Positions 38,510-51,500 of a DNA stretch of 64,000 nt are shown here, piece by piece. A program made the position numbers and the translations under genes. Where the stretch lies: contig JADWOT020001688.1 of the NCBI GenBank assembly GCA_036345935.2, forward strand, positions 1-64,000, given 5' to 3'. Source of the DNA: Taenia hydatigena (Eukaryota > Platyhelminthes > Cestoda > Cyclophyllidea > Taeniidae). Below the pieces are notes generated by a model that saw only the letters and a list, made by a program, of their open reading frames with translations, was not told the origin of the DNA and made no database searches. Each line of letters begins with the position of its first letter. Within the stretch, counting starts at the first letter, position 1.

Positions 38510-38780
38510 GCGTCCCGAGGCTCCCTTAAGGCAAAAGAAGGCAAATTGGCGCGGTAGAATACATATATTCACCGGACAGAGGGGAAAAGACTGCTGGCAT
38601 GGCTCAGAGGCCAGCCCACGCAGCTAGGGCAATATGGCCACCTCTGTGACCTTAACAGAAAACCGCAGTTCTAACAACCAAAGTATTACATGGCTTTTTG
38701 CAAAGTGTAGACGTACAACAGGTCGAAACACGTTGAGGAGCGATATAATATTTCCACCAACAGCAGCTCAACAAACATGG
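38510..38780 (+). repeat. SINE-like element, copy 2
   Basis: It carries CCCGAGGCTCCCTTAAGGC, CTGCTGGCATGGCTCAGAGG, GGCCACCTCTGTGACC and CAGTTCTAACAACCAAAG in the order described for copy 1. The TGGCTCAGAGG word (A-box-like) is exact in this copy. It lies about 0.7 kb beyond copy B of the long repeat, at roughly the same distance from the repeat start (3.2 kb) as copy 1 in copy A (3.5 kb). Confidence 0.6.
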
Positions 38781-40730
38781 AAATCATAACATGTGTGCTA
38801 AAAACTACACCATGCAGTTTCCCTTTAGATTGGCAACTTCTTCCTTAAAATAAACAAAGCATGCACTTTGAATCTAATACTGCTCTTATCTATTTCTTGA
38901 CTATGCTTGTTTGTTCGAAAGCATGCTGCACTTCAAGATTATTATGACACGGTCTATGAGCGTCAGTAATTTGTTCATAGGCTGTTGTCGCAAAACAATT
39001 TGCTACCCATACAACTTATCGTGTGAGAAAGACAGGAGATTCAGGGAAATCGACATCATCATACAAGGCCAGGCTCCTTCCATAACTTTATCACGTCCTC
39101 TGAGCAAATGAGCTCTTGTTAATAAAAGTAGTCTGAGGGGAACATTGTGGAAGAGTGCAGCAGGTATTTGCGTGATAGCAACACCACAATTTGTTAGGTT
39201 GGGTCAGATTCGGCTCATCAGCTACGAGAAATCGACAAGGGGCTAAAGTAGAAGCCCTGGTGTGTAGTTTGACTGACAATTGCAAGCGGCTCCACTGCTT
39301 GCGAAGTCCTGTATGTGGGTGGTGGGTTGGTACGCAGTGATTTTGTTGTCTGATATGTGGATTCTTCTTCTTTGCCACCTTCCTTCCCCGCATTGCTCAC
39401 GACTAGTTGGTTTGACAATGGTAAGGAGAAGGGTGCTCTTCTTCCTTCCAAGTCACTTCTAGGAACTTGCTCACGACTCTTCAATTAACGCGTTCTTCGC
39501 AACGTCTTCTTATGAAACAACACCACTCTCTTATTGCTTATGCAAAGGAGTGCTTTTATTAACAAAATAAATGCAGACGGATGCCTCTTCTCTGCTTCCT
39601 CTCCTCCTCAGCCTCTTTGTGCGATCTCCTCCGTTTGTGTGCAACCCCCCTACCTCAGCCAATGTACGATCAAATAATTACCTCGACGTGCAACTCCTAC
39701 TGAGCGTCGAATCAGTAGCAATAATATTCCGCCTTCAAAACATTCCAGCAGTAGAGACTGTCAGCAGGTAGACACTGCATGGAATAAGAGAGTTGCGACG
39801 GCAATCGTCCTCCTTCTCCTCCATTTGAACCCTTGTTGGTGACACAGTAAAGAAGCATGCACACTACTTCGTGACACAGTAGTTACCGCTGCTAGGAATG
39901 TTTTGTTCAGAATGCACGCCGTTTGTAAATTGGAGCCTTACCTTCTTGTAGTGGGGGTTGTGCTGATGGTAGTTTGAGTAAGCATGCATGCATGCATGTA
40001 TACATTTTCATCCCACTCATCTTGGAAGTAAAAGAGGAAAAAATAATCACAATGGGAAGCAGTGCCTCTTTGACGACGTGGGAAGGGTTGGGGGCTCACG
40101 TGGTAATGCAGTGTGTTGAGAAGGTAGCACTACCGCATTCGCTATGATGGTGAAGGAAGAGGATACCGCAACTCGCACACCACACTACGCCTAAAATGGT
40201 GTTTTCTAAAGGCAATTTCACAAATTTCTCTCTGTGCAATATTTCCCAGTTAGCGAGCTCTGCACGGTCAGTGGCAACTTATCCCGCTTAAACTCTTGGG
40301 CTTAATAAAGATGTGCACCCTACCTCCGTCTTTCTCTTCACAGGTCTTTATTTCCACTTCCATAGATGAGGCCGAGGGGGAAACGATGCGGATACCAATT
40401 CCTGCTGACTGAAAGCATACCTACTCATCCTCATCCTCTTCCTTTTCTTTCCCTTCCTTTTTTCTTCTTCTAGTGTAGTTTACAGTCACTTGGTTTGGTA
40501 GCAGTTTCCAACACCCCTCACCAAACGTGCCGACATTTAAAGACGCCGTACTTTACAAGGGGCATAGCCCGATTTCAGTCTTCAAAATGCACGCAAGTAA
40601 CGTAACAACCTAAAGTATACGCATACACACAATTCAAGAAAGACGAGGCTGTAATCCTAGCTCCCCTCAACCTCAAGTACTTTTCAAACTTCACCGCACA
40701 AGGAACGACTTCGCGATGGCAATGGCTGTA
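38781..40730. other. No gene seen; contains a (GCAT)n tract
   Basis: Overlapping short open frames at 39,091-39,484 have no motif. A GCAT tetranucleotide tract occupies 39,982-39,998. Pyrimidine-rich runs occur near 39.59 and 40.44 kb. Confidence 0.5.
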
Positions 40731-40734
40731 GTGA

Positions 40735-40960
40735 CCCGAGGTTTCCTCGAAAGCAAAAGGAGGCTGAATACTGGGGTAGAATATGTATGTATACAACAAG
40801 CAGAGAAAAAAAAAGCTGCTGACATGGTTCAGAGGCCAGCTCACGCGGCTAGGGCAATGTGGCCACCTCTGTGACCCTGACCGATAACGGTAGTTCAAAC
40901 ATCCAAAGTACTACAATGACACTTAAAATCAAACCAAATAACGTGGTGTAGTGCCTGACC
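40735..40960 (+). repeat. SINE-like element, copy 3
   Basis: It carries CCCGAGGTTTCCTCGAAAG, GCTGACATGGTTCAGAGG, CCAGCTCACGCGGC, GGCCACCTCTGTGACCC and GGTAGTTCAAACATCC; the last word is the best B-box-like sequence among the four copies. Confidence 0.6.
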
Positions 40961-41545
40961 AGATTAATTTATGAAATTGAACTAAGTATTGCATTACTGA
41001 TGCGCACGATTTTGACTTACCAAGGCAGAATGTTTGTGGACTTTTTTGTTCAATTAATACATCTAGTGCCTCTTTAAAATATTGTCTGCACAGTTGAGGA
41101 GGAGAACTGGAACCCAGTACAGCAGAGGCCCATCATAAGTATACTTGCCTTCTGCAATATTTTAAAACCCTTCTCAGTGCTCACCAGTGCGTTACTTGGC
41201 TTTACAACTGACCTTTAACCCAATTTGAGGACTTTATTATTGCGTCATTATGTGCGGTAGACTTAAGAGACAAGTGTTTTCGATGCAAACCTTGCCTAGA
41301 TCCACGCTTATACCTTTTATAAATGAAAAAAATGTTTCTCGTTAATGCTTTTCGTTGCTCTACATGAATGGTTTTAGGGTTTTGAATTTTTGAACTGCCC
41401 ATTTGCTTAAATTTGCCCTTTGAATCACATATTTTCCTACTTCGCTTAAATCTTACTATTATGTGATGAACTAACCCAATTCTTTAGTGCATTTGACACC
41501 GCATATTTGTTATGCATTACTAGCGCCAAAGTGGGAAAATAAAGG
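40961..41545. other. No gene seen
   Basis: AT-rich, no motif. Confidence 0.5.
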
Positions 41546-41549
41546 TAAG

Positions 41550-42110
41550 AAGCTGAATTGTAGAGAATACCCACTCTCATTTCCCGTATGTACTTTATGT
41601 GAGGAGCACAAACGGTATGACACTGGGTAGGACGCAGTAGATGTGAGTGTATAGAGCGCAGTAGGTGACAAAGGAGACAATCTCCGAAGATGCGTTAGAG
41701 TGGCGAATGAGAAAGGAAGTGTAGATAAGAGAGCTCTCCCCATTTTATTTCCAAGACGTCATCAGGTCTGCTTCTAGTCTATTTGCCTTGATCCCTAATA
41801 TCTGCGCGATAGAAAGAGAACACCTCAATTCTCATTGAAATGAGTTTTGCCGAGTTCGTTTAGGTGAGTCAATTTAAACGGCAACGTATAAGTCGCCTCA
41901 CTCGGATCGCCATAATCTAGCCCAAGTTGCTAGTCTTGCCTTTTCTGACCCAGTCCAAATTAGTCAAGACTAGACTTGTTTACTGCGCTACAGTTCTTCC
42001 GCAGCGGGACATGAATATTGGACAAGTTGTTGTACACCAGCAGGTCTGCTAATGCCGCTGCTTATTTTGGAATTTGAGCGGTGAGAAGTCACAAATATTA
42101 TACTATGTCA
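41550..42110 (+). repeat. Long repeat family, copy C (5' part only)
   Basis: It matches 1-540: GAGCACAAACGGTATGACA, GGAGACAATC, TCCCTAATATCTGCGCG, CCAGTCCAAATTAGTC and GGGACATGAATATTGGACAAG. Similarity stops at about 42.1 kb, so only the first part of the unit is present. Confidence 0.7.
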
Positions 42111-43975
42111 AGTAAGTTTCATGCCATTTATTTGACTCCAAGAATCTCATGCTTAACGACATAATGTGCTGCAGAACCACTGATGATCCAAAGATAGGCA
42201 AAATTCTAAAAGAGGATTTGCATTACAAATGAACGCGAACTTCCTTTTGAATGAAAGCTAGGAGGAAAATTTACCTATCTATACGTGGCGTGCCTTTTAA
42301 AGTCTATCATCTGAACTGAGCGGCATTGTTGCCCGCTGACTATCGCAGCAGCCCTGCGTAGATTAGAAGGATTTATATGCAAAGAATTAGTCTTTGCCTT
42401 GTGTTGGTCCAAAGGTTAAGAAGTTGTATGGTGTAATTTGCATCCAGCTAGATGCTCAATCAATTTTGCATTAAAATTTCTACTTACTAGGTCAAACAAA
42501 TACCTAAGCGCTTCCTTAAAAGCATTAAGGAATAATTGAATAGAAAAGCAAGAGTCCGTATATTTGAAAGTGGCAAATTGCAGAAAAATCGGACAACGGA
42601 ATAGGCGCAGGTTGCACTAATGTTTATGCGAAAGCATATGCCCAAACGATTGCCCAAGGAAGGTGGCAGAAGATAGCACGTTAAACAGAATCGAAGCGTA
42701 GCCAAGCAGAGCTTACACTGAGGGTGATTCCTAAAACACCTGACATAAGAAGTTTGACTGGCAGATCCCTGCGACTCATGTGCTTCCCGCAATGTCAACA
42801 AACTAAAGCAAGTTTCGCAAAGGCGAATCCGTTGTCGTAGGGACCATTAAAATTGAGCGAGCTCAACTGGTTTGCCTTAGTGATGATCGCTCTTCTAAAA
42901 ATGCTTTAAGGCAATAAATGAACTCATTTGGGACTTACGAAGCTCATCTGCTTGGAGGGATTTTTATCCCATTTGATTGTACAGCTTGCTCCAAGCATCT
43001 GCAAGGCAGGAACATGATCGGCAAAATTAGTCATCAAGAAGTGAGTCTTACAAATGGAGGGGAACGTACGAGGACGGCTTAAGTGGATGTGGTCTCTCAG
43101 TGTCTCCCATGTTGGACAGTCCCCATAACATTCCATGCAGTAGTAGCGTGCATCAGATGACTCCTTATTTTGACCTGCAGCATATCACAACAAGGTATGA
43201 ATTCTGGAGAAGCTCGTATGCCCACTGAAGCATGCTTATGCAATAATATATTTTTAGCTAACTGGACTAAAGCATCTACAAACTCACCAGTGTGCTGCAT
43301 GAGTGATTCAAAACCCTCGAATTGCTGGGGTTGCACAAAGCACACGTTGTGCTGCAAAGCTTGGAAAGTGTTTAAATGAAATCGCGCATCCTTGTCAGCG
43401 AACGTGTTACTGTAGTGCGAGTGTAATGAGGACAATGTTTAGATTTACCTACCCATTTGATATATGAGCACATTCCCAGTCGACACCTCCGTCCTTAAGC
43501 AATCCAGACAGCATGCTGGCAAACACTCTAAATTATGTTTAAATTGATGGAGGTATTGTTGAGTGAATCATCGAAAGGCGCACTGGTGGTGCAGCAAGTT
43601 GATGGATGCAAACTACTCATTCTCCTAATTTGCCTGCTCAATTACACAAGTTATCGAGTTGTCTCTGAATTCTAAGTAATGCTTGTGCATCAATACACGC
43701 CTTGAAAAGGGGAGTGGGACTTACCATGATGCACACTTGCCATGTGTGCTCCGTATGGGATGGGGTTAGCTTGTATCCTAAGGCATTTTACACACATGAA
43801 GGTTTCCTTTGAGGCTGAGCTGGGTGATATATTGGAAGTGCTGCAACACGTGCGCTGTAGTTAGTGCTAAACGAACGAACACTGCTGAACATGTGGCTTG
43901 CCCCCAGCATGAATCCTATACTTTCACACATTCTTTAAAAACCTTATTTTGCAACCCATACGTAGCGTGCCGAGG
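42111..43975. other. No gene seen
   Basis: Two overlapping frames at 43,097-43,435 (minus) and 43,170-43,379 (plus) show no recognised motif. Confidence 0.45.
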
Positions 43976-43977
43976 AT

Positions 43978-44045
43978 TTATTTAAGGCAGAAGAGGGCAT
44001 AATACCAGGGCTGCCAGCATGGCCCGAAGTCAGCCCATCTTACAA
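43978..44045 (+). repeat. SINE-like element, copy 4 (truncated)
   Basis: It keeps GCCGAGGATTTATTTAAGGC and GCTGCCAGCATGGCCCGAAG but lacks much of the AT-rich spacer and everything after CAGCCCATCTT. Confidence 0.45.
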
Positions 44046-44895
44046 TCAATGGAGAAACGCTAAGTAGATTAAGAATTGACGCCTCAGTACAAATGGAAAC
44101 TATTGACTATTATAACCATGGCCAGTGTGCGTCGAATTTTTCGATCCGCACGCTGACACTCTAAATGTTGACTAATTTAAAGGCAATATTCCGGGAATTT
44201 TGCCTCAATGAAAATAACCACTTAAGTGCAATTAAAACCGTGTAACTAGGACCTCTCATGGAAGTGTTTGACGCAATCAAGTACAGTTGATGGTCCCTAT
44301 TTTGCTTCCCATGCGACACTTCATGTTAAGGCTAGAACCATCTACCTGCCATCAATCCAATGGGGTGACATAGTAGAGATTTTGCAAAATCGTGCTTTTT
44401 ACCTTGGTAGCGTTACTGCACAATAAGGCATATAATTGACTGGTAATACTGCTTCTCATAGAATCTCTCCCCACAATGTCAAAGTCACATCCTACGATTC
44501 TAATTGCTAGGGATTAATATGGGTTACAGCACCCTACCCAGATTTACTCCGTATCATATTTTGCCTGTCTTTTCAATGTGCTTACAGGGTGACCTGTTAA
44601 TGTGCCAAGAATTTGGCTGTACGGCGAAATGAGTAGTGTGTCTTGATCGACCCTGTAGCCGCATAAAGGTTTGAAGACGTGTCCCAGCCCTTGAATCCAG
44701 TGGGTTCATGCATGAATGCACCATTTATCATTCCATCAACATCAAGTGCTCATTCAATCATTCAGTCTGCCACAATTATTGAGCGAGATTTCTCCAGAGC
44801 TTCTACAGCCTCAATTTTTTACTTCAAGCACAAATTCGAGTGACTGCAGTAAGTCAGTGTCAAGTGCATTGCACAAATGCCCACAGATAACTCTT
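44046..44895. other. No gene seen
   Basis: No motif or repeat recognised. Confidence 0.5.
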
Positions 44896-44899
44896 TACT

Positions 44900-45480
44900 G
44901 TATGCGCAGTGGCATACGGTAGTGGCTTGAGCTTTGACAGTTACGCTGCAGAGAGTGAGAAATGTTTGAATGTGCTTGTAAAGTGGTGTCTGCACACCGG
45001 TCAGGGGAAGGCCTACTTGGCATTAGCTACACTGTCTAATCTGTCACGGAATTGGCCAGCCCTACTTCCGGACGCTTTTGCCTCCACACTACCTATCTTC
45101 GTCCCACTCTCCATTGTGCACCGCTTCACCGTTGTGTGCTTTATCCATTTCTCCTCACTGCATCCACTGAAACCACTTACCACTCAGTAGTCGTCTCCAT
45201 TCAGACTGAGATCCGTAGAGCTAGCGCTCAGTCATGTCACCTTAGGAAGGATAAGGTTTCAAATCAGTATGATTGGCAAATGAGGTTAATGAATATTTGA
45301 TGTGTTTCGGTGGTGCTAAGTTAGTGACAATGCACCACTTTGTGGTGGTCATTGCATCTAGTTTGAGGCTTGTTAAGGGCTGCGTTAATTGTAGCCGAAT
45401 CGCGTAGATCGCAGTTCGTACCATGATCATGCACAATTCGAAATGGATTCCTAGTTGCAATGCCAGTCGTGTTGTTTACT
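44900..45480 (+). repeat. Repeat R4, copy 1
   Basis: It pairs with 46,870-47,340. Shared: GACGCTTTTGCCTCC (GACGCTTTTACCTCC in copy 2), CGCTTCACCGTTGTGTGC (CGCTTCACTATTGGGTGC), ATTGGCAAATGAG (TTGCCAAATGAGA), and TGGTGGTCATTGCATCTAGTTT (TGGTAGTCATTGCAACCAGTTT). No protein recognised. Confidence 0.55.
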
Positions 45481-46865
45481 AAGTCGTACATCCTACCTCC
45501 TACGGCGTAACTAGCGACATAATTTGTTTTTACTGCAAAGAAATGAGTAGAGTGCGTGAATGACTCGAACTAGTTGTCATGACGGAGCTCTCCAACTGTC
45601 GCTTGAAGTAGATGAATGGGAATGAGTAGGTGGGTGGGTGAGTGCGTGAGTGGACTGATGGGTGAAAGGAGAGTAAGTTGACTGGGATCTACTCTTCGCA
45701 ATCCTGACGTCACTTGCTATTGCTTGCAACTATGCTTAGGGTGGGCAAAAGCATGCATGCACAAACTGCCACATTCCCACATGCATAAAAAGAGGATCTG
45801 CCTCACGAATATTCAGTCTACAACGCAATCATAACCACGCGACTACATTACTGAATGCGTGCGACTACTGTGCATGCATGTTGGCAAGGCAGAAGCATTT
45901 GCATCACTATCAATCTGATGTGTTGAACCAGTGGTAGATAATTCTTCATCAAAGATGCGCTCTTTCATGCATGACTCAAACCAATTGTTTACTTACCTGG
46001 ACTTTGGCACACTAAGCATTCTGTTGACGGATTAGTGCATTTGTAAACGATGACAGCAATTCAGAGAACGAGATTGCATCAGGATATTAACAAAATCACA
46101 GCCCGTATGCGGTATGCAGCAGTATCTGCACGATTGATTTGTGTTCTATGAGCAAAAGCAACAAAGCGTCTTTCTTACAAAGATTTGTAGATCACCGGAA
46201 ATCGGTTGCTCTCTTGCCACTGGTAACATTTTCCTAAATATTGGGACTATGCGAAAGGTCCATAAGTCATCTCCTTCACTTTAATTGACCACCCGCGATT
46301 CGAGTGCTACATCCGACTGTCATTAGAAATCGCATATTATTCAGGCCGAATTATGCCGGTGTTAAGCAGATGGGTTAAGAGGTGGGGGAATAGAACACTA
46401 ACTGATCATTGAAGTTGGCAGGAAGGCGTTATGACCATTTAATTGCGCACATTTTTGGGACTAGATCTTACCATGGACTAAATAGCTAAAAAGACGACAG
46501 GCGCATGTACGGATGATTAGGAGATCTGCGAATGTGGGTAGCAACATGCGTTTATCCTAGTCGCCATGATATGTGATACAATTGCTTAAGTAGAATCTCT
46601 AGACAGAGTTTTACGTCGGTCAGTCAATCATCCTAAACGGTTGCTAGTAAGACCACTGCGTGTTACAGTGATTGCGGTCCCATAATTTGGTAACGCGCTC
46701 ATAATGCTACACTCTACCATGAATGACGTGAGTGCGTAATATGTGCAAAATAGTCCAATGTGTAGGCCAATTTTGTCTTTTGCATTCACAAGCACACTTC
46801 CACTAAGACGCCAAAGACCGCTGCAAAAAGCAAGCAAATGGCAATTGCTGTGCACACACGCCCAC
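45481..46865. other. No gene seen
   Basis: Contains short GGTGGGTGGGTGAG-type runs near 45.63 kb and no motif. Confidence 0.5.
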
Positions 46866-46869
46866 AGAA

Positions 46870-47340
46870 TCACATTGCTGACAGCGATAGAAGCTGACGC
46901 TCATTTGTGAGGCCACGTGCGAACGTCGGCATAGGGGATGGGCTTTTTGTGCACATTGTCTGATCCCGTAGACTTTACACTCTTCGCGACCCGACGCTTT
47001 TACCTCCTCACCTTAATATTATTCAACGCTTCACTATTGGGTGCTACGCTGAATTCTTCCCTTGGGACACAATAACTCTATACCATCACTCGTTTGTCGT
47101 TGTCGTCATGGTTGTAATGATAAGTAGGTAGGATTCCCTGTTGCATCAATGCGTAAAACGCTTACAACTTCAAACGAATATAATTGCCAAATGAGATTAT
47201 TGTTTTGTTGAACCTCCTCAGTTGTGCTGCTTTGGCCGCATTTCACTCCATATGGTAGTCATTGCAACCAGTTTCCGGTTCCCTTGAGTCTACGCCAAAC
47301 TCGGTGCTTTTTGTGTTAGTGGAAGAGGATTTGCACCCTA
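46870..47340 (+). repeat. Repeat R4, copy 2
   Basis: The second member of the R4 direct pair, about 2 kb downstream of the first. Confidence 0.55.
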
Positions 47341-50300
47341 TGGAAGAATAAACCACACACTGCTGTGCCATAGCAACCACTATAAACCTAAGCAAAGTTG
47401 CAGCACTACGTGTGCATCTGCGCCAACAAATTGCCTAACCAACTTCCACATGCGTGCATGTAAACTGTTGACAGCCAAACTACCAAATAAAATGAGTTGA
47501 GCGCAGCCTTATTCAAATAATCCAAACTGGTGCAGCGCGTCACTTCACTTCTAGTATTAAAACGTGTAAAGAGCGTTCGGAGATGGAAACTTGGTTATCA
47601 ACCAGTTAGTTGTGATTGATGGTAAATGGTGTGGTTAATGGGGAAGGCAGTATGCTTAGCACGTGAGTGGATTGAGATCAGTCAGTGTAATTTTAATTGG
47701 GAAACATGTAAATTGAAATGTATAATCTTGGTGGGATGCAAAACAGTCGCACGCAATGACGTCCCAATAGTGTTCAGATGCGCTTATGATCGCGTCGCAG
47801 GCTGAGTAGTCGTGAGGGAGGTCAAATCAACGTGTAAGAGGAAATACAACATTTCTCTCATGCTCACTACGGCTCGATGCAGAATGAAGGGAGACAAGGG
47901 CAAAGAGACAGTGCTTACGCTGAGCTAAGCCAATATAACCTGAGTCGCTCCAAACCTCACTACTTCAACTCACACTTCTCCATGCTACATCCCTCTATCC
48001 TTAAACAGCGAGAGGTGTTGCAGACTGTCACGAAAAGTAGGTCATCCTGCGTAGCTGTCTGACAATGCAACCAACGCTGCTGCCCAGCCCGCTAAATAAG
48101 AACAGTCGAGAGTAGTTGGCGCTAGTTATGTGAGCGTCAACGCCTTTCTTCACCGTTTCCTTCCCCCTCTTTCGCCCTCTTTCCTAATCCTACTTCTTAA
48201 TTCTCTGATTGTATGGCTGTCAGTCAGCCCCACTATCACTCCTGCTTGCATCTGTATCTTCTTTCTGACACTGCTTTTCCAACTTCTTGATTGCTGAGTG
48301 TGGACCCATGTCCGCATAAATCGAAACAAATAACAATGAACAGTGCAGCTGTAACGAGGAAATAAAAGACCTTCACATAAAGTGAGCAACATCTGATTCC
48401 CCACATTTACAAGTTGCGTACACAAGGTGGGCATGCCATGAAAATGCAACCGGTAAAGTTGCCAACCTCATTTTAGGGCAAGCACCTGCAATAATTCCAA
48501 TTGAAGCGGTAACGAGTACCTTAGTAGCGCCATATTCGTTTCCAAGCCGATAGGTTGGACAAGTGGTTTCTGACAGCAACGGATGTAAACAAGGAGTCCC
48601 TCAGTGCTCTCGCTTTGCGTTGACTTCAGGCGCATACTTTTGTTAGTAAAGTATCCTAGGTAGCGTCCATAGTCGCCAAATCCTCTTTTTTCATCACAAG
48701 GTATCCTCTTTCAGCTATCCTCTTGAATGCTATCTCTCGACACATTTGTCTTCTCACTCCTTTTACGGTCACAGGCATGCCGCTATCACAAAATCTGCCT
48801 ATCACGATAAATTTTTTACAGGCCAACGTTGATCGAGTCACTCATACTCCAAGTCGTCTTGACCAGTTATCCCTAATTTCAAGGCATAATGAGGACATCT
48901 TATTTGTAAAGTGGTATGGGTTGCTAAACTCATCAACTTTGCATAGTCTTACCAGCTATAATACTAAGTAGCAGGTTCTGCTCAAACTAACTTCGAACGC
49001 AGTCGCGCAGGAGATGTTGAAATGTAACATCTGCCGATGAAATAATTAGAGGAGTAATGTGAGTGAGTCTTTAAATACGACGAAATCGACAGGGCTTGAT
49101 TCATTTTTGATAGGTGCTTTGGTCTGAGACACCTCATTGTTGAACAGAAGCCACCATCGAGTGATGTGTCCAAAAGCGATAAGTAAGGGACGAGTGATTT
49201 CTGTTGCATGAAACAAGTTAGTTTGTACTCCAGACCCTTTTCACCCAAGATTCTAACAGTCTTTTTCCTCTTCTCTCTACACTCATCTTATTTGCGTCTA
49301 CTTTGCTGTACTGAGTTCCCAAAGTGAATTCCACGGTCATGCACAAGGTGTTTCTCCCCCGCATCCTTTGCATTGCTGCGTGATACCTACACTGTTACTT
49401 CAATCGGCACCGTAACTTAAGAGCTTTGATCAATGAAGCCCGTGATCAACATTCGGGAGTATTCAATAGGGTGATATAGGATGAGTCGCAAGTGACATAA
49501 ATGAGACAGCTCACGAATTTAATCCAGCAGCAGCGCAGATAGCTTTTCGTTTCCTCATGTTTGGCATCGGTCACAATGAACGATGTGACTTCATTGTAAA
49601 GACGTCGACACAACCCATTGACCCACCCAATATTGACCGAAACGCTTGCGTTATAAGTATGGTTATTTGGGCCTCCTCTGTCATAAGGTCGCACTGCCAG
49701 CATTAGATCATCGTCATGGCGTGTCACTGGCATGGCTTTACCACACTCACAGATGGTCGGTTTGAATGCACCAAATGGTAAGACAGGCACGTTCGAACGG
49801 AGTCCAATTGATGTCATGCTAACCCGACTCGCGCGGTTACTCTCACTACGAGATCCTTCTCACAAATTGCCTTGATTTTATTGTGCAAGAACGGCACGCA
49901 GTCCTCGTCATGACGTGTGCTTCACGCGCTTCTTAGTCTAGTTCGGATGTCCTAGTTCCGACACAATTTCATGACTGACGTGGATTGACGAGCGCATAAG
50001 GCTAAACTATAAAGCGAAGTCGGCTCTTCTAAAGATGTAGTAACTGCAAAAATGTAGGTAATTATGTGATCGGTACCTATGTGGGTCTCTTCCATGTCAG
50101 AGGACTTAGAATTTTGCACTTCAGACACAACCGTTGCTTTCTTGTAATGGTGATGACCTTGGCTCTCCATCATCACGCATTCATTTCATCATGATTTACC
50201 GCATTTACTAGGCTACATGGACAATGGGACTTGCAGCTGCAGATGAGTCAGAGAGAAGCGACGGAACCTTCATAAACTGATTTACGTGATTTCACTCGTG

Positions 50301-51175
50301 TCGCAAGTCGCCATGTTCTGCTATGAATCTTTTCATTGTTCCATACCATGCTTGTGTTCTAAGTGTCGTTGAAACGAAAAAACTGGAACGCCATGAAATT
50401 ACTCAGCTAGGTGGTTTTAGTGCAGCGTTTTGTTCGAGGAGTAATTGTAATGTCCGATGCGTGAACTCTTTCCAACATGCTTTCCAATCTGAACTGCCGA
50501 ACATTCCAGGGGTCAAGGTTAAAGGGATGACTACAGCTGGGCAAACGCTGAAAGCTCTTTACATCCAGTGGTCATTATTTTACGAGGTCAAAGCTCGTTT
50601 GCTTTTCAAGCTGCAGGTGCATGTGATACACCTTACCTCCACAAGTAATTGTGGTAAACATGTGCAGTGACGGAAAGGAAAGGCATGTGGTTGATCTATT
50701 GAGTGGAATGATGTAAACACTGTCATACTCTTGTGCCGTCCCGCAGTATTTGGGGCTAAACACCTCTACTAAGCTCCACTTATGCAAAGCCAGAGAACGG
50801 TTCAGCGAACTCTGTTAAATGATGGGCATACTAGCGCTTTGGCTCGCAGAACTCATAAATTACCTACATTCTATTGAGATCGGCTCCATGTCACAATCAA
50901 TGTGTAATGGAGAACATATCGGTCACTCAAATGCCACATTAATGCAGCAAATTTTTATTGCGAATGGATGACCATGAGTTTAGTTGTTTAGATATTGAGT
51001 TCTTAGTAGTTAAATCAAGGAGAAGAGGAAGAAGAAAAACAAAGCAACATTTGCAACGCCTACTATGGTTTACCTTTTTTTACTGATATGGGAAGTGGCA
51101 CTTCTGACCATTCTGACATCACTTGTTGAGACATCTGGGGCACAGATGCGCATTTACCTCACCTAACTGCACCTA
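47341..51175. other. No gene recognised
   Basis: Open frames of 123 codons (49,446-49,817 minus) and 115 codons (50,323-50,670 plus) are the longest. Neither has a motif I recognise, and both are within chance length. Confidence 0.45.
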
Positions 51176-51179
51176 ATAA

Positions 51180-51500
51180 TGCTGACTGAGTCGATCGGGC
51201 CAGACAAATATTGCTCTTGTGGCGGTATGGTGTAGACACAGTCTTGCAGTGATGATTCGGAAATCAGTAATGACTCAGACTTGGCTGACCTCGTTGTGAC
51301 GCGTGTTCACATAGAAAACTAGAAGTTAATCACGAGCGTTGTGTCCTGAACATAGAGGTAGGCCTCACCTCATGATTCGACCCCTCTGCGTTCCACGTCA
51401 GTCTCATCGGAAAGACATTCGTGGTTTTGGTAAACTATAAAATGGTATGGGAAGGTGGAAACGAAAATGCATAGCACAGATATACGGAAGTCTACTTCGG
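51180..51500 (+). repeat. Repeat R3, copy 1
   Basis: It matches 53,500-53,830: GACTGAGTCGA (GACTGACCGACAGGA), AATCACGAGCGTTGTGTCCTG (CATCACGAGTGTGATGTCCT), GTCAGTCTCATCGGAAAGACA (GTCGGTCTCATCGGAATGACA), TTTTGGTAAAC (TTTTGGTAGAC), AGCACAGATATAC (AGCAGATATAC). Confidence 0.6.

Noticed and set aside
39982..39998. GCAT tetranucleotide run considered as a regulatory or recombination site
   Set aside because: A plain short microsatellite with nothing around it to suggest function.
49446..49817. 123-codon minus-strand open frame
   Set aside because: Ordinary composition, but no recognised motif, no splice context worked out, and chance frames of this length are expected in 64 kb.
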